DNA of 64,000 nt from JBPESN01 sp051710625 (GTDB lineage Bacteria; Pseudomonadota; Gammaproteobacteria; Enterobacterales; Enterobacteriaceae), in assembly GCF_051710625.1 (NCBI RefSeq), contig NZ_JBPESN010000006.1, positions 1 through 64,000 of the forward strand. The letters run 5' to 3'. Positions 1 to 11,331 of the stretch are shown here, piece by piece. The stretch's first letter is position 1, and each line of letters opens with the position of its first letter. The notes below the pieces were generated by a model. That model worked only from the letters and a program-made list of their open reading frames with translations, did no database searches and was not told the origin of the DNA. The position numbers and the translations under genes were made by a program.

Positions 1-234
<234 letters not shown>

Positions 235-238
235 CTCG

Positions 239-676
239 GCCGGACGGTAAACCTCTCTGGACCGGCTGGCGTTTTGTGGTACGGCCGGGGTAGCAGGTGA
301 AATTGGCCTTGCCGAAACACGGCATGTACAGCTATCTAGTGGTGTCCGGCGGTTTTGACGTTCCGCCGGTACTGCAATCGCGCAGTACCGATATCAAAGC
401 GGCGATGGGCGGTCTGGAAGGCAGATGGGTGCAGGTGCCCCCCGGCGGCCGCCCTATATCGTGCTGATGGCCGGTGCCCAGACGACCGGCGGTTATCCGC
501 GTATCGCCTGTATCATCGAGGCCGATTTATACCATCTGGCGCTGATCCGTCTGGGCGCGACTGTTCATTTCATTCCTTGCTCATTGGATGAGCCGCATTC
601 GGCTCTGGCAACAGCAGAACTGCTACCTAGAGCAGTTGGCTCTGGTGGCTGGCGCGGAGCGACTGAAATGGGGTAG
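239..676 (+). pseudogene. pxpC: 5-oxoprolinase subunit C (PxpC/YbgK) remnant
   Basis: Two blocks of homology to PxpC, the biotin-carboxylase-like subunit of the PxpABC 5-oxoprolinase, survive in different frames. The first (about 265-425) reads WTGWR...HGMYSYLVVSGGFDVPPVLQSRSTD...GGLEGR. The second (about 425-670) reads VQVPPGGRPYIVLM.GAQTTGGYPRIACIIEADLYHLA. About 120 central codons between them are missing, the N-terminus is cut off by the IS at 1-234, and further frameshifts follow near 590. In E. coli pxpC lies in the same region upstream of gltA, which supports the call. No functional product is possible. Confidence 0.85.
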
Positions 677-704
677 GTGGCGGGGCCGCCCCGACGCGGC
701 AGGT

Positions 705-1985
705 TTATTTGTGCTGGCTGTGGAAATCCCGCTGGGCATAGCCGGTGTAGAGCTGGCGCGGACGGGCGATTTTCAGACCATCGTCGTGCATTTCTTTCCA
801 GTGGGCTATCCAGCCGACGGTGCGCGCCATGGCGAAAATGACCGTGAACATGGTGGAAGGAATCCCCATGGCTTTCAGAATGATGCCTGAGTAGAAGTCA
901 ACGTTAGGATAGAGTTTGCGCTCCTTGAAGTAGGGCTCGTGCAGCGCGATGTGTTCCAGCTCCATGGCCACCGCCAGCAGGTCATCGGAAAGCTTAAGCT
1001 CTTTCAAAACTTCATGGCAGGTTTCGCGCATGACGGTTGCGCGCGGATCGTAATTCTTGTACACGCGGTGGCCGAAGCCCATCAGGCGGAACGAATCGTT
1101 TTTGTCCTTGGCGCGCTTGATGAACTCGGGGATATGCTCCACCTTATTGATCCCCTCAAGCATCCGCAGACAGGCTTCATTGGCGCCGCCGTGGGCAGGC
1201 CCCCACAGTGAGGCAATGCCTGCCGCGATACAGGCGAAAGGATTGGCGCCCGAAGAGCCGGCGGTGCGCACCGTGGAGGTAGACGCGTTCTGTTCGTGGT
1301 CGGCGTGCAGAATGAGGATGCGATCCATGGCGCGTTCCAGCAGCGGATTGACCTCATAGGTTTCGCACGGCGTGGCGAACATCATATGCAGGAAGTTGCC
1401 GGCATAGGACAAATCGTTGCGCGGGTAGATAAACGGCTGGCCGAGCGAATACTTATAGCACATGGCGGCTACAGTGGGCATTTTCGACAGCAGGCGAAAC
1501 GCGGCAATCTCGCGATGGCGTTCAACGTTGACATCCAGCGAGTCATGATAGAAGGCCGCCAGCGCGCCGGTCACGCCGCACATGACCGCCATCGGATGGA
1601 AATCGCGCCGAAAACCGTGGAATAGCCGGGTGATCTGTTCATGAATCATGGTATGGCGCGTGACGATAGTGCGAAACTCATCATATTGCTCGCAGGTCGG
1701 CGCTTCGCCGTTCAGGAGGATATAGCAGACCTCCAGATAGTTGGACTCCAGCGCCAGCTGGTCGATGGGAAAGCCGCGGTGCAGCAAGACGCCTTTGTCG
1801 CCATTGATATAGGTGATCTTGGATTCACAGGAGGCGGTGGAGGTGAAGCCGGGATCGAAGGTGAAATACCCCTGGCTGCCCAGGCTGCGGATATCGATTT
1901 CTTTTTCGCCCATGGTGCCCGTTAGCATATCCATGGCGATAGGGTCCTGCCCCTCAGGGGTAAAAGTCGCTTTACTTTCAGCCAT
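705..1985 (-). CDS. gltA: Citrate synthase (type II, hexameric)
   Basis: Condenses acetyl-CoA and oxaloacetate to citrate, the entry step of the TCA cycle, in the cytoplasm. The 426 residues match the usual length (~427) of the Gram-negative NADH-sensitive type II enzyme. Visible motifs are [10 protein letters not shown], the GGANEA stretch with a catalytic His, and [13 protein letters not shown] with the second active-site His. The start ATG is preceded by AGGAGA seven bases upstream. It is transcribed away from sdhCDAB, as in E. coli, so both share the upstream control region at 1986-2602. No frameshift or stop is seen. Confidence 0.97.
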   Translation of the reverse strand: MAESKATFTPEGQDPIAMDMLTGTMGEKEIDIRSLGSQGYFTFDPGFTSTASCESKITYINGDKGVLLHRGFPIDQLALESNYLEVCYILLNGEAPTCEQYDEFRTIVTRHTMIHEQITRLFHGFRRDFHPMAVMCGVTGALAAFYHDSLDVNVERHREIAAFRLLSKMPTVAAMCYKYSLGQPFIYPRNDLSYAGNFLHMMFATPCETYEVNPLLERAMDRILILHADHEQNASTSTVRTAGSSGANPFACIAAGIASLWGPAHGGANEACLRMLEGINKVEHIPEFIKRAKDKNDSFRLMGFGHRVYKNYDPRATVMRETCHEVLKELKLSDDLLAVAMELEHIALHEPYFKERKLYPNVDFYSGIILKAMGIPSTMFTVIFAMARTVGWIAHWKEMHDDGLKIARPRQLYTGYAQRDFHSQHK

Positions 1986-2602
1986 TATATTCTCCTTAGC
2001 GCGTATAAACTCAATCTTTCACCACGGGTGGCTTACTAACCCCGGCGTTTTTTTCTACCGTCCGTGCCAAACATGCCAATAAGCCGGGTGCAAAGCGCAG
2101 CCTGACGCTTCACCCGTAAAGGTAGAACGAACGGTTTGCCTTGGGTGGTGAAGATTTATCAAAAATATTACTTGCTGTTAATAAGCACCTTAACCTGCGG
2201 GTCAAGGCGCTTTTCACACCGTTGCATAAACTTAATCTTGGAGGAAGTGTGCTGCCGCTCGATAAGCGAGTTATAGCATAAAAGCGGGGTGGTTTGTAAT
2301 CAAAATGTTGCTTTATTGTCAATGTGGATGTATACCCTTATAGGAAATGTGAGAACCGTGACGGTACTCATTAAATCGTCCAAATGTTAACAAACTATTT
2401 GTATAGTAATTGTAATTATAATGTGAAAGCCATATACTTCAACAAGGTCTCCGGAACCCCCTGTAGTAGAAGCACTCAGCGTTATTTAACGCGTCATTTA
2501 GGCACAAGGAATTGTGGTTTTAGCACATGACGTCGCATGGTTTATCCCGTTAACGCTGTCTGAGCCAGCCAGGACCGGAGGAAGGAATATAATAATAGCT
2601 GT
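1986..2602. promoter_or_regulatory. Divergent gltA / sdhC control region
   Basis: 617 bases separate the two divergent TCA transcription units and contain no gene. In E. coli the equivalent interval carries the gltA and sdhC promoters and sites for ArcA and CRP. I can see an AT-rich stretch (about 2330-2430) compatible with promoters, and the sdhC ribosome site GGAGGAAGGA at about 2577-2586. I cannot assign individual operators with confidence. Confidence 0.5.
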
Positions 2603-2992
2603 GTGGGCAAAACCGTGAAAAAACAAAGACCTGTCAACTCGGATCTGCAAACGATCCGGTTCCCCGTAACTGCAATAGCATCCATTCTTCATCGCGTTTC
2701 CGGCGTCATCATGTTTGTGGCTATCGGTATTCTGCTGTGGGTTCTCGGATTAACCCTCTCTTCCCCCGAAGGTCTCATTCAGGCGGCCGCCATGATGGAT
2801 AGCTTTATCGTCAAATTCATCTTTTGGGGAATTTTAACCGCGCTGGCCTATCACACGCTGGGCGGTATCCGTCACATGCTGATGGATTTTGGCTATCTGG
2901 AAGAAACGCTGGCGATGGGTAAAACCACCGCAAATGTTACATTTTTGTTAACTGTCGTGCTATCTATATTGGCTGGAGTCCTCGTATGGTAA
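2603..2992 (+). CDS. sdhC: Succinate dehydrogenase cytochrome b556 subunit
   Basis: Membrane anchor subunit of complex II that helps bind heme b and ubiquinone. The 129 residues equal the E. coli length. Three hydrophobic helices are evident, and the conserved quinone-site block [16 protein letters not shown] lies near residues 20-35. The heme-ligand region [12 protein letters not shown] is present. The start is GTG, chosen because GGAGGAAGGA lies about 16 bases upstream and the alignment begins at VKKQRPVN. The 3' end overlaps sdhD by 7 bases, so the two are probably translationally coupled. First gene of sdhCDAB-sucABCD. Confidence 0.95.
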   Translation: MGKTVKKQRPVNSDLQTIRFPVTAIASILHRVSGVIMFVAIGILLWVLGLTLSSPEGLIQAAAMMDSFIVKFIFWGILTALAYHTLGGIRHMLMDFGYLEETLAMGKTTANVTFLLTVVLSILAGVLVW

Positions 2993-3327
2993 GCAATGCT
3001 TCGGCATTAGGAGGTAACGGAGTACATGAGTGGTTATTGGTTCGTGCATCCGCCATCGTTATTTGCCTTTATATTATTTATCTGCTCGGTTTTATCCTGT
3101 TGGCAGATACTCTCACCTATGACGTCTGGCGCGGTTTTTTCGCCACCCCTATGACGAAAGTCTCTACCCTGTTGACCCTGTTTTCCATCCTGGTGCACAC
3201 CTGGATCGGCATGTGGCAGGTATTAACGGATTACATCAAGCCCCTGGCGCTGCGGCTGCAACTGGTTATCCTTATCGTGCTCATGGTGTACTTACTTTAT
3301 GGAACTGTTGTGGTGTGGGGGGCGTAG
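2986..3327 (+). CDS. sdhD: Succinate dehydrogenase membrane anchor subunit
   Basis: Second membrane anchor of complex II, 113 residues against 115 in E. coli. It starts [16 protein letters not shown] and contains three transmembrane helices. The conserved [13 protein letters not shown] segment follows helix 2, where the quinone and heme pocket is completed together with SdhC. The start overlaps the end of sdhC, and only 3 bases separate its stop from sdhA. Intact. Confidence 0.95.
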   Translation: MVSNASALGGNGVHEWLLVRASAIVICLYIIYLLGFILLADTLTYDVWRGFFATPMTKVSTLLTLFSILVHTWIGMWQVLTDYIKPLALRLQLVILIVLMVYLLYGTVVVWGA

Positions 3328-3330
3328 TCA

Positions 3331-5097
3331 ATGTCATTGCCGGTGAGAGAGTTTGACGCCGTAGTAATCGGCGCAGGGGGCGCAGGCATGCGCGCCGCGC
3401 TACAGATCTCCCAGATGGGACTCTCCTGCGCGTTAATTTCAAAAGTTTTTCCTACACGTTCCCATACGGTATCGGCGCAGGGCGGCATCACCGTCGCGCT
3501 CGGCAATAGCCATGAAGACGACTGGCAGTGGCATATGTACGATACGGTCAAAGGATCCGATTACATCGGCGACCAAAACGCTATTGAATACACGTGCAAA
3601 ACCGGCCCGGAAGCGGTGCTGGAACTGGAGCATATGGGACTGCCGTTTTCCCGCCTTGACGACGGGCGTATCTACCAGCGTCCGTTCGGCGGCCAGTCGC
3701 TTAACTACGGTGGTGAACAGGCCGCACGCACCGCCGCCGCCGCGGACCGGACCGGGCATGCGCTGCTGCATACGCTCTATCAGCAGAACCTGAAAAACCA
3801 CACCACCATTTTTTCCGAGTGGTACTCCCTCGATCTGGTGAAAACCCAGGATGGCGCCATCGTAGGCTGCACCGCGCTGTGTATTGAAACCGGTGAAGTG
3901 GTGTATTTCAAGGCGCGGGCGACCATTCTCGCCACCGGCGGCGCCGGACGCATTTATCAATCCACGACCAACGCCCACATCAATACCGGCGACGGCGTCG
4001 GCATGGCGCTACGCGCCGGAGTACCGGTCCAGGATATGGAAATGTGGCAGTTCCACCCCACCGGCATCGCCGGCGCCGGGGTACTGGTCACCGAGGGCTG
4101 CCGCGGTGAAGGCGGTTACCTGCTGAACAAGCACGGCGAGCGCTTTATGGAACGTTACGCGCCGAACGCCAAAGATCTGGCGGGCCGCGATGTGGTCGCC
4201 CGCTCGATTATGATTGAAATTCGCGAAGGCCGCGGCTGCGAGGGGCCTTGGGGGCCGCATGCCAAACTAAAGCTGGACCATTTAGGCAAAGAGGTTCTCG
4301 AATCGCGTCTGCCGGGGATCCTGGAACTGTCGCGCACGTTCGCCCACGTGGACCCGGTGGAGGAGCCGATTCCGGTCATTCCCACCTGCCATTACATGAT
4401 GGGGGGGATCCCGACCAAAGTGAGCGGCCAGGCGATCACCGTCAACGCCCAGGGTGAAGACGTGGTTATCCCCGGCCTGTTCGCGGTGGGTGAAATCGCC
4501 TGTGTCTCGGTGCACGGCGCCAACCGCCTGGGCGGCAATTCGCTGCTGGATCTGGTGGTGTTCGGCCGCGCGGCGGGGATGCATTTGCAGGAGTCGCTGA
4601 CGGAGCAGGGACCGACGCGCGATGCCAACGACGACGATATCGAGGCGTCGCTGAGCCGCTATCACCGCTGGAACAACAATCGCAGCGGGGAAAATCCGGT
4701 CGAGATCCGAAAAGCGCTGCAGGCCTGTATGCAAAACAACTTCTCAGTGTTCCGCGAAGGGGATGCCATGGCCAAAGGGCTGGCGGAGCTTAAGGAGATC
4801 CGCGAACGTTTGCATCATGCCCGTCTTGACGATACCTCGACGGAATTTAACACCCAGCGCGTAGAGTGCCTGGAGCTGGATAACCTGATGGAAACCGCTT
4901 ACTCCACCGCGCTGTCGGCGAATTTCCGCACCGAAAGTCGCGGCGCCCACAGCCGTTTCGACTTCCCGGACCGCGACGATGAAAACTGGCTGTGCCACTC
5001 GCTGTATTTACCCGAAAGCGACAGCATGACGCGTCGTAAGGTCAATATGCAACCGACATTACGCCCGGCGTTCCCGCCGAAAGTGCGTACCTACTAG
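3331..5097 (+). CDS. sdhA: Succinate dehydrogenase flavoprotein subunit
   Basis: Catalytic subunit of complex II, oxidising succinate to fumarate on the inner face of the inner membrane. It is 588 residues, identical in length to E. coli. The N-terminal [10 protein letters not shown] dinucleotide fold binds FAD, and [10 protein letters not shown] holds His45, the covalent FAD attachment site. The active-site block [21 protein letters not shown] and the [11 protein letters not shown] motif are intact, as is the C-terminal [11 protein letters not shown]. It sits between sdhD and sdhB with tight spacing. Confidence 0.98.
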   Translation: MSLPVREFDAVVIGAGGAGMRAALQISQMGLSCALISKVFPTRSHTVSAQGGITVALGNSHEDDWQWHMYDTVKGSDYIGDQNAIEYTCKTGPEAVLELEHMGLPFSRLDDGRIYQRPFGGQSLNYGGEQAARTAAAADRTGHALLHTLYQQNLKNHTTIFSEWYSLDLVKTQDGAIVGCTALCIETGEVVYFKARATILATGGAGRIYQSTTNAHINTGDGVGMALRAGVPVQDMEMWQFHPTGIAGAGVLVTEGCRGEGGYLLNKHGERFMERYAPNAKDLAGRDVVARSIMIEIREGRGCEGPWGPHAKLKLDHLGKEVLESRLPGILELSRTFAHVDPVEEPIPVIPTCHYMMGGIPTKVSGQAITVNAQGEDVVIPGLFAVGEIACVSVHGANRLGGNSLLDLVVFGRAAGMHLQESLTEQGPTRDANDDDIEASLSRYHRWNNNRSGENPVEIRKALQACMQNNFSVFREGDAMAKGLAELKEIRERLHHARLDDTSTEFNTQRVECLELDNLMETAYSTALSANFRTESRGAHSRFDFPDRDDENWLCHSLYLPESDSMTRRKVNMQPTLRPAFPPKVRTY

Positions 5098-5112
5098 GGT
5101 GGAGGATGAATC

Positions 5113-5829
5113 ATGAAGGTTGAATTTTCCATCTATCGCTACAATCCCGATGTCGACGATAAGCCGCACATGCAGGACTACACCCTCGCCGTGGAGGAGG
5201 GGCGCGATATGATGCTGCTGGATGCCTTAATCCAGTTTAAAGAGCAGGACCCCAGCCTGTCGTTCCGCCGCTCCTGCCGTGAAGGGGTCTGCGGCTCGGA
5301 CGGCGTCAACATGAACGGCAAAAACGGTTTGGCGTGCATAACGCCGCTGTCGATGCTGCGCAAGGGCGACCATAAAGTCGTCATTCGCCCGCTGCCCGGG
5401 CTGCCGGTCATCCGCGATTTGGTGGTCGATATGGGGCAGTTCTACGCCCAGTACGAGAAGATCAAACCCTTCTTGATAAACGACGGCCGCAATCCACCGG
5501 CGCGTGAGCATCTGCAATCGCCGGAACAGCGCGCCAAGTTGGACGGGCTGTATGAATGTATTCTCTGCGCCTGCTGTTCCACGTCCTGCCCGTCTTTCTG
5601 GTGGAACCCCGATAAATTTATCGGGCCGGCGGGGCTTCTGGCTTCCTATCGTTTCCTTATCGACAACCGCGACAAACAGCAGCAGGCGCGGTTGGATGAT
5701 CTGAACGACGCTTTCAGCGTTTTCCGCTGTCACAGCATCATGAATTGTGTCAGCGTATGCCCCAAAGGGCTTAACCCCACCAAGGCTATCGGTCATATCA
5801 AGAGTATGCTGGTGAACTATAGCGCCTGA
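5113..5829 (+). CDS. sdhB: Succinate dehydrogenase iron-sulfur subunit
   Basis: Carries electrons from the flavin of SdhA to quinone through three Fe-S clusters. All ligand motifs are visible: SCREGVCGSDG plus a downstream Cys for the 2Fe-2S centre, CILCACCSTSCP, and CHSIMNCVSVCPKGLNP for the 4Fe-4S and 3Fe-4S centres. It is 238 residues, the family length. GGTGGAGGATG supplies the ribosome site just upstream. A strong hairpin (5883-5926) separates it from sucA. Confidence 0.97.
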   Translation: MKVEFSIYRYNPDVDDKPHMQDYTLAVEEGRDMMLLDALIQFKEQDPSLSFRRSCREGVCGSDGVNMNGKNGLACITPLSMLRKGDHKVVIRPLPGLPVIRDLVVDMGQFYAQYEKIKPFLINDGRNPPAREHLQSPEQRAKLDGLYECILCACCSTSCPSFWWNPDKFIGPAGLLASYRFLIDNRDKQQQARLDDLNDAFSVFRCHSIMNCVSVCPKGLNPTKAIGHIKSMLVNYSA

Positions 5830-5882
5830 CGGGCGCGATCTGCTCCCCGTTCACTGTAGCGGTCGGGGGGTAGGGCAGGAAG

Positions 5883-5926
5883 CCTTTGAAGAGCGGCTGG
5901 CCGCGGGGCCAGCCGCTCTTCAAAGG
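5883..5926. other. Perfect 20-bp inverted repeat between sdhB and sucA
   Basis: Arms 5883-5902 (cctttgaagagcggctggcc) and 5907-5926 are exact reverse complements with a 4-base loop. The RNA hairpin would be very stable on either strand. No T-tract follows, so it is not a classical terminator. It probably sets transcript stability or partial attenuation between the sdh and suc parts of the operon. Confidence 0.85.
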
Positions 5927-6034
5927 TTCCTTCAGCAAAGATGACCTCGCAGGGGTAATCCGCTGGCTGAACCGCTTATTATGTTATCCGATTACGGGTT
6001 AACCACGGCGAAAACTGAAGCTTAAGGGATCATG

Positions 6035-8842
6035 ATGCAGAACGGCGCAATGAAGGCCTGGCTGGGTTCCTCCTATCTGGCGGGCGCAAACCAGTCCTAC
6101 ATAGAGCAGCTCTATGAAGATTTTTTGACGGATCCTGACTCTGTCGATGCGAGCTGGCGTGCAATATTTAAACAGCTACCAACCGCGGGCGTCAGCCCTG
6201 ATCAACTCCACTCCAAAATGCGGGAATACTTCCGCCGTCTGGCGAAAGATGCCACACGCTATACCGCCTCGGTCAACGACCCGGATATCGACTCAAAGCA
6301 GGTGAAAGTCCTGTGGCTCATCAATGCTTTCCGTTTCCGCGGGCATCAGCATGCCAATCTGGATCCTCTGGAGCTGTGGAAACAGGAAACGGTTCCCGAT
6401 CTTGATCTTGCTTTCCATAACCTCACCGAGGCTAATTTCCAGAAAACTTTCAACGTGGGGTCGCTCGCCATCGGTCGCGACACCATGAAATTGGCGGATT
6501 TGTATGAGGCGCTGAAAAAAATTTATTGCGGCGCCATCGGCGCCGAGTATATGCACATCACCAATACTGAAGAAAAACGCTGGATCCAGCAGCGTATCGA
6601 GTCAGTGGTGGGCCAGCCGAGTTTCAGTCGCGACGAGAAAACGCGTTTTCTCGCCGAGCTGACCGCGGCGGAAGGGATTGAACGCTATCTGGGCGCCAAG
6701 TTCCCGGGCGCCAAGCGCTTCTCGCTGGAAGGCGGCGATGCGCTGATTCCGATGTTAAAAGAGATGGTGCGCTATGCCGGCAGCAACGGTACGCGGGAAG
6801 TGGTGCTAGGCATGGCACATCGCGGCCGCCTGAACGTGCTGGTCAATGTGCTGGGCAAAAAGCCGCAGGACCTGTTCGACGAGTTCGCCGGCAAGCATAA
6901 AGCGCACTTGGGCGCCGGTGACGTGAAGTACCACCAGGGCTTCTCCTCCGACGTCGAAACCGAGGGCGGGCTGGTGCATCTGACGTTGGCATTTAACCCC
7001 TCCCATCTTGAGATCGTAAGCCCAGTGGTCATGGGCTCGGTTCGCGCACGTATCGACCGGCTGGATGAGCAAAGCAGCAGTATGGTACTGCCGATCACGC
7101 TGCACGGCGATGCCGCTATCAGCGGCCAGGGCGTAGTGCAGGAAACGCTTAACATGTCTAAGGCGCGCGGTTACGACGTGGGCGGGACGGTGCGTGTCGT
7201 TATCAATAACCAGGTGGGTTTCACTACCTCCAATCCTCACGACGCGCGCTCCACCCAGTACTGTACCGATATCGCCAAGATGGTGCAGGCGCCGATCTTC
7301 CACGTCAACGCCGATGATCCCGAAGCGGTAGCGTTCGTCACCCGCGTGGCGTTGGATTTCCGCAATACCTTCAAGCGCGACGTCATGATCGATTTGGTGT
7401 GCTATCGCCGCCACGGCCATAACGAGGCCGATGAGCCGAGCGCCACCCAGCCGCTGATGTACCAGAAGATTAAAAAACACCCCACGCCGCGCAAAATCTA
7501 CGCCGACCGCCTGGAGCGCGACGGCATTATCACCCTCGCCGACGCCACCGAACAGGTCAATGTGTTCCGCGACGCGCTGGATCAGGGCGAGTGCGTGGTG
7601 AAAGAGTGGCGGCAGATGAATATGCATTCCTTCGCCTGGCAGCGCTATCTCAATCATGACTGGGACGAAGAGTACCCCAGCCAGGTGAAAAGTAAGCGTT
7701 TGCAGTCCCTGGCGCACCGCATCAGCGAGGTGCCGGCCGGCGTCGAAATGCAGCCGCGGGTTGCCAAGATTTATCACGATCGCGGCGCGATGGCGCGCGG
7801 TGAAAAGCCTTTCGATTGGGGCGGCGCCGAGACGCTGGCGTACGCCACGCTGGTGGATGAGGGGATCCCCATCCGCCTGTCGGGAGAGGACACCGCCCGC
7901 GGCACGTTCTTCCATCGCCACGCGGTGGTGCATAACCAGAAGAATGGCTCCAGCTATACGCCGTTGGCCCATGTCCACAACGGTCAGGGCAGCTTCCGCG
8001 TTTGGGACTCGGTGTTGTCGGAGGAGGCGGTGCTGGCGTTTGAATACGGTTACGCCACCGCCGAGCCGCGCACTTTGGTAATTTGGGAAGCGCAGTTTGG
8101 CGACTTCGCCAACGGCGCCCAGGTAGTCATCGATCAATTTATCAGTTCCGGCGAGCAAAAATGGGGACGGATGTGCGGGCTGGTGATGCTGCTGCCCCAC
8201 GGCTATGAAGGGCAGGGACCGGAGCACTCCTCCGCCCGCCTGGAGCGCTATCTCCAACTGTGCGCGGAACAAAATATGCAGGTTTGCGTCCCGTCGACGC
8301 CGGCGCAGGTCTATCATATGCTGCGCCGTCAGGCGCTGCGCAATATGCGCCGGCCGCTGATTGTCATGTCGCCCAAGTCGCTGCTGCGTCATCCGCTCGC
8401 TATCTCGTCGCTTGATGAATTGGCCAACGGCACGTTCCAGCCCGCCATTGGCGAAGTAAACGATCTCGACCCGCAGGGCGTTAAACGCGTCGTGATGTGT
8501 TCCGGCAAAGTCTACTATGATCTCTTGGATCAACGGCGCAAAAACGGGCAGCAAGACGTGGCCATCGTGCGCATTGAGCAGCTCTATCCGTTCCCGCTGC
8601 AGGCGATTCGGGAGGCACTAGCCCCCTATGCGCATGTGAACGATTTCGTCTGGTGCCAGGAAGAGCCGCAGAATCAGGGCGCCTGGTATTGCAGCCAGCA
8701 CCATTTCCGCGAAGTGATATCTGCAGGCGCCGCACTGAATTATGCGGGCCGTCCTGCTTCCGCCTCGCCGGCAGTGGGGTATTTGTCCGTGCACCAGACC
8801 CAGCAGAAAAATCTGGTCAACGACGCGCTGAACGTTAATTAA
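6035..8842 (+). CDS. sucA: 2-oxoglutarate dehydrogenase E1 component
   Basis: Thiamine-diphosphate decarboxylase subunit of the 2-oxoglutarate dehydrogenase complex, passing a succinyl group to SucB lipoate. There are 935 residues (E. coli 933). I chose the second of two adjacent ATGs because AAGGGA then sits 5 bases upstream and the protein begins MQN as in E. coli. Conserved blocks include FRFRGHQHANLDPL, HRGRLNVLVNVLGK, the ThDP region HGDAAISGQGVVQETLNMS, and the C-terminal WCQEEPQNQGAWY. No damage seen. Confidence 0.97.
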   Translation: MQNGAMKAWLGSSYLAGANQSYIEQLYEDFLTDPDSVDASWRAIFKQLPTAGVSPDQLHSKMREYFRRLAKDATRYTASVNDPDIDSKQVKVLWLINAFRFRGHQHANLDPLELWKQETVPDLDLAFHNLTEANFQKTFNVGSLAIGRDTMKLADLYEALKKIYCGAIGAEYMHITNTEEKRWIQQRIESVVGQPSFSRDEKTRFLAELTAAEGIERYLGAKFPGAKRFSLEGGDALIPMLKEMVRYAGSNGTREVVLGMAHRGRLNVLVNVLGKKPQDLFDEFAGKHKAHLGAGDVKYHQGFSSDVETEGGLVHLTLAFNPSHLEIVSPVVMGSVRARIDRLDEQSSSMVLPITLHGDAAISGQGVVQETLNMSKARGYDVGGTVRVVINNQVGFTTSNPHDARSTQYCTDIAKMVQAPIFHVNADDPEAVAFVTRVALDFRNTFKRDVMIDLVCYRRHGHNEADEPSATQPLMYQKIKKHPTPRKIYADRLERDGIITLADATEQVNVFRDALDQGECVVKEWRQMNMHSFAWQRYLNHDWDEEYPSQVKSKRLQSLAHRISEVPAGVEMQPRVAKIYHDRGAMARGEKPFDWGGAETLAYATLVDEGIPIRLSGEDTARGTFFHRHAVVHNQKNGSSYTPLAHVHNGQGSFRVWDSVLSEEAVLAFEYGYATAEPRTLVIWEAQFGDFANGAQVVIDQFISSGEQKWGRMCGLVMLLPHGYEGQGPEHSSARLERYLQLCAEQNMQVCVPSTPAQVYHMLRRQALRNMRRPLIVMSPKSLLRHPLAISSLDELANGTFQPAIGEVNDLDPQGVKRVVMCSGKVYYDLLDQRRKNGQQDVAIVRIEQLYPFPLQAIREALAPYAHVNDFVWCQEEPQNQGAWYCSQHHFREVISAGAALNYAGRPASASPAVGYLSVHQTQQKNLVNDALNVN

Positions 8843-8857
8843 CAATAAGGATAGAGA

Positions 8858-10048
8858 ATGAGTAGCGTAGATATTTTGGTTCCAGACCTGCCTGAGTCGG
8901 TCGCGGATGCCACCGTCGCCACTTGGCATAAAAAGCCCGGTGACAGTGTTCAGCGTGATGAAGTGCTGGTCGAGATTGAAACCGACAAAGTGGTACTGGA
9001 AGTTCCCGCCCCTGAAGCCGGCGTTCTGGAAACATTGTTGGAAGACGAAGGCGCTACCGTGACCGCCCGTCAAGTGCTGGGGCGTCTGCGCCCGGGCGAC
9101 AGCACGGGCCAGGCGACGACAGAGAAGTCCCAGAGCCAGGAGTCCACGCCGGCCCAGCGCCATACCGCAGTTCTGGAAGAGGGAAGCAACGACGCGCTGA
9201 GCCCGGCCATCCGCCGCCTCATCGCCGAGCACGATCTTAATCCCGAGGCGATTAAAGGCAGCGGCGTGGGCGGACGTCTGACCCGCGAAGACGTCGAAAA
9301 ACATATCGCCGGCCGCCAGAACGCCGCTCCGGCGCCGGCGCTCGGCAACCGCAGCGAAAAACGCGTGCCGATGACCCGCCTGCGCAAACGCGTGGCCGAA
9401 CGTCTGCTGGAAGCGAAAAACAGCACCGCCATGTTGACCACCTTCAATGAGGTGAACATGCAGCCAGTGATGGATCTGCGCAAGCAGTACGGCGACGCGT
9501 TTGAAAAGCGCCACGGTATCCGTCTGGGCTTCATGTCCTTCTATATCAAAGCGGTACTGGAGGCGTTGAAACGTTTCCCGGAAGTGAACGCGTCTATCGA
9601 TGGCGAAGATGTGGTTTACCACAACTATTTTGACATCAGCATCGCGGTATCCACGCCTCGCGGCCTAGTGACGCCGGTACTGAAGGATATCGATGCGCTG
9701 GGCATGGCCGATATCGAGAAAAAAATCAAGGAACTGGCTATTAAGGGCCGCAACGGCAAACTGAAAGTCGAGGAGCTGACCGGCGGTAACTTTACCATTA
9801 CCAACGGCGGCGTCTTCGGATCATTGATGTCGACGCCCATCATCAACCCGCCGCAAAGCGCGATCCTGGGCATGCATGCCATTAAGGATCGGCCGATAGC
9901 GGTAGGAAGGCAGGTGGTTATTCTGCCGATGATGTATCTGGCGCTGTCTTACGACCACAGGCTTATCGACGGAAAAGAATCCGTCAGTTTCCTGGTGACG
10001 GTGAAAGAGATGCTGGAAGATCCTACTCGCCTGCTGCTGGACGTTTAG
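8858..10048 (+). CDS. sucB: Dihydrolipoyllysine succinyltransferase (E2)
   Basis: Core acyltransferase of the 2-oxoglutarate dehydrogenase complex. It is 396 residues, slightly shorter than E. coli (405) because the linker after the lipoyl domain is shorter. The order is: lipoyl domain with lipoyl-Lys in [11 protein letters not shown] (about residue 44), a linker rich in Ser/Gln/Thr, an E1/E3-binding domain with [13 protein letters not shown] and [14 protein letters not shown], then the catalytic domain ending in SYDHRLIDG with the active His and Asp. It follows sucA by 15 bases in the same operon. Confidence 0.97.
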   Translation: MSSVDILVPDLPESVADATVATWHKKPGDSVQRDEVLVEIETDKVVLEVPAPEAGVLETLLEDEGATVTARQVLGRLRPGDSTGQATTEKSQSQESTPAQRHTAVLEEGSNDALSPAIRRLIAEHDLNPEAIKGSGVGGRLTREDVEKHIAGRQNAAPAPALGNRSEKRVPMTRLRKRVAERLLEAKNSTAMLTTFNEVNMQPVMDLRKQYGDAFEKRHGIRLGFMSFYIKAVLEALKRFPEVNASIDGEDVVYHNYFDISIAVSTPRGLVTPVLKDIDALGMADIEKKIKELAIKGRNGKLKVEELTGGNFTITNGGVFGSLMSTPIINPPQSAILGMHAIKDRPIAVGRQVVILPMMYLALSYDHRLIDGKESVSFLVTVKEMLEDPTRLLLDV

Positions 10049-10164
10049 CGCATGGCGGCGGCGGACTTGGTGCCCGCCGCCCCAGGTCAACGGCTTTGGT
10101 GCCGAATTACGGCGACGCGACCGAGCGCCGCTGACACTCTCCAGACGAAGATGGAAACAACATC

Positions 10165-11331
10165 ATGAATTTACATGAATATCAGGCAAAACAGCTGTTT
10201 GCTCGGTATGGTCTGCCTGCCCCGACGGGTTACACCTGCAACACGCCGCGTGAAGCGGAAGAGTCCGCCTCGAAAATCGGCGCCGGCTCCTGGGTGGTGA
10301 AATGCCAGGTGCATGCGGGCGGGCGCGGTAAATCCGGCGGCGTGAAAATGGTGAAGTCGAAAGAAGAGATCCGCGCTTTCGCGGAGCAGTGGCTGGGCCA
10401 GCGTCTGGTGACCTATCAGACGGACGCCCTGGGCCAGCCGGTCAATCAGATTCTAGTGGAAGCGGCCACCGATATCGCCAAGGAGCTTTATCTGGGCGCG
10501 GTCGTCGACCACGGTACGCGCCGCGTGGTATTTATGGCGTCCACCGAAGGGGGCGTGGAGATTGAAAAGGTGGCGGAAGAGACACCGCACCTGGTTCATA
10601 AAGTGGCTCTGGACCCGCTCACGGGCCCGCAGCCTTATCAGGGCCGCGAGCTGGCGTTTAAACTGCGCCTGAGCGGCAAGCAGGTTTCTCAGTTCAGCAA
10701 AATTTTTATGGGTCTGGCGACGCTGTTCTTAGAGCGCGATTTGGCGCTGGTGGAAATCAACCCGCTGGTGATAACCGGCGCCGGCGATCTTATCTGCCTT
10801 GACGGCAAATTGAGCGCCGACGGTAACGCATTGTTCCGCCACCCGGAGCTGCGCGAGATGCGCGATCACAGCCAGGAAGACGAACGCGAAGCGCACGCCA
10901 CCCAGTGGGAGCTGAACTATGTGGCGCTGGACGGCAATATCGGCTGTATGGTGAACGGGGCCGGCCTGGCGATGGGGACGATGGATATCGTCAAACTGCA
11001 CGGTGGCGAACCGGCCAACTTCCTTGACGTGGGCGGCGGCGCCACCAAGGAGCGCGTCACCGAGGCGTTCAAAATCATCTTGTCGGATGAGAAGGTCAAA
11101 GCGGTGCTGGTCAATATCTTTGGCGGCATCGTCCGCTGCGATTTGATTGCCGACGGCATCATCGGCGCGGTATCCGAGGTGGGCGTCAGCGTCCCCGTGG
11201 TGGTCCGTCTGGAAGGGAATAAAGCCGAACTGGGCGCCAAGCGATTGGCGGACAGCGGGCTGAACATTATCGCCGCCACGAGTCTGACCGACGCGGCTCA
11301 ACAGGTTGTCGCCGCGGTGGAGGGTAAATAA
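10165..11331 (+). CDS. sucC: Succinyl-CoA synthetase beta subunit
   Basis: With SucD converts succinyl-CoA to succinate while forming ATP. The 388 residues match the family exactly. It begins [18 protein letters not shown], the ATP-grasp start, and contains [32 protein letters not shown] and [10 protein letters not shown]. Its TAA stop shares one base with the ATG of sucD, giving tight coupling. Confidence 0.97.
   Translation: MNLHEYQAKQLFARYGLPAPTGYTCNTPREAEESASKIGAGSWVVKCQVHAGGRGKSGGVKMVKSKEEIRAFAEQWLGQRLVTYQTDALGQPVNQILVEAATDIAKELYLGAVVDHGTRRVVFMASTEGGVEIEKVAEETPHLVHKVALDPLTGPQPYQGRELAFKLRLSGKQVSQFSKIFMGLATLFLERDLALVEINPLVITGAGDLICLDGKLSADGNALFRHPELREMRDHSQEDEREAHATQWELNYVALDGNIGCMVNGAGLAMGTMDIVKLHGGEPANFLDVGGGATKERVTEAFKIILSDEKVKAVLVNIFGGIVRCDLIADGIIGAVSEVGVSVPVVVRLEGNKAELGAKRLADSGLNIIAATSLTDAAQQVVAAVEGK

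Noticed and set aside
6806..8554. Very long minus-strand open frame (582 codons) opposite sucA
   Set aside because: Shadow of the GC-rich sucA frame; no family motifs, and sucA is unquestionable.
8618..9622. 334-codon minus-strand frame opposite sucA/sucB
   Set aside because: Antisense shadow with low-information composition; no start signal.
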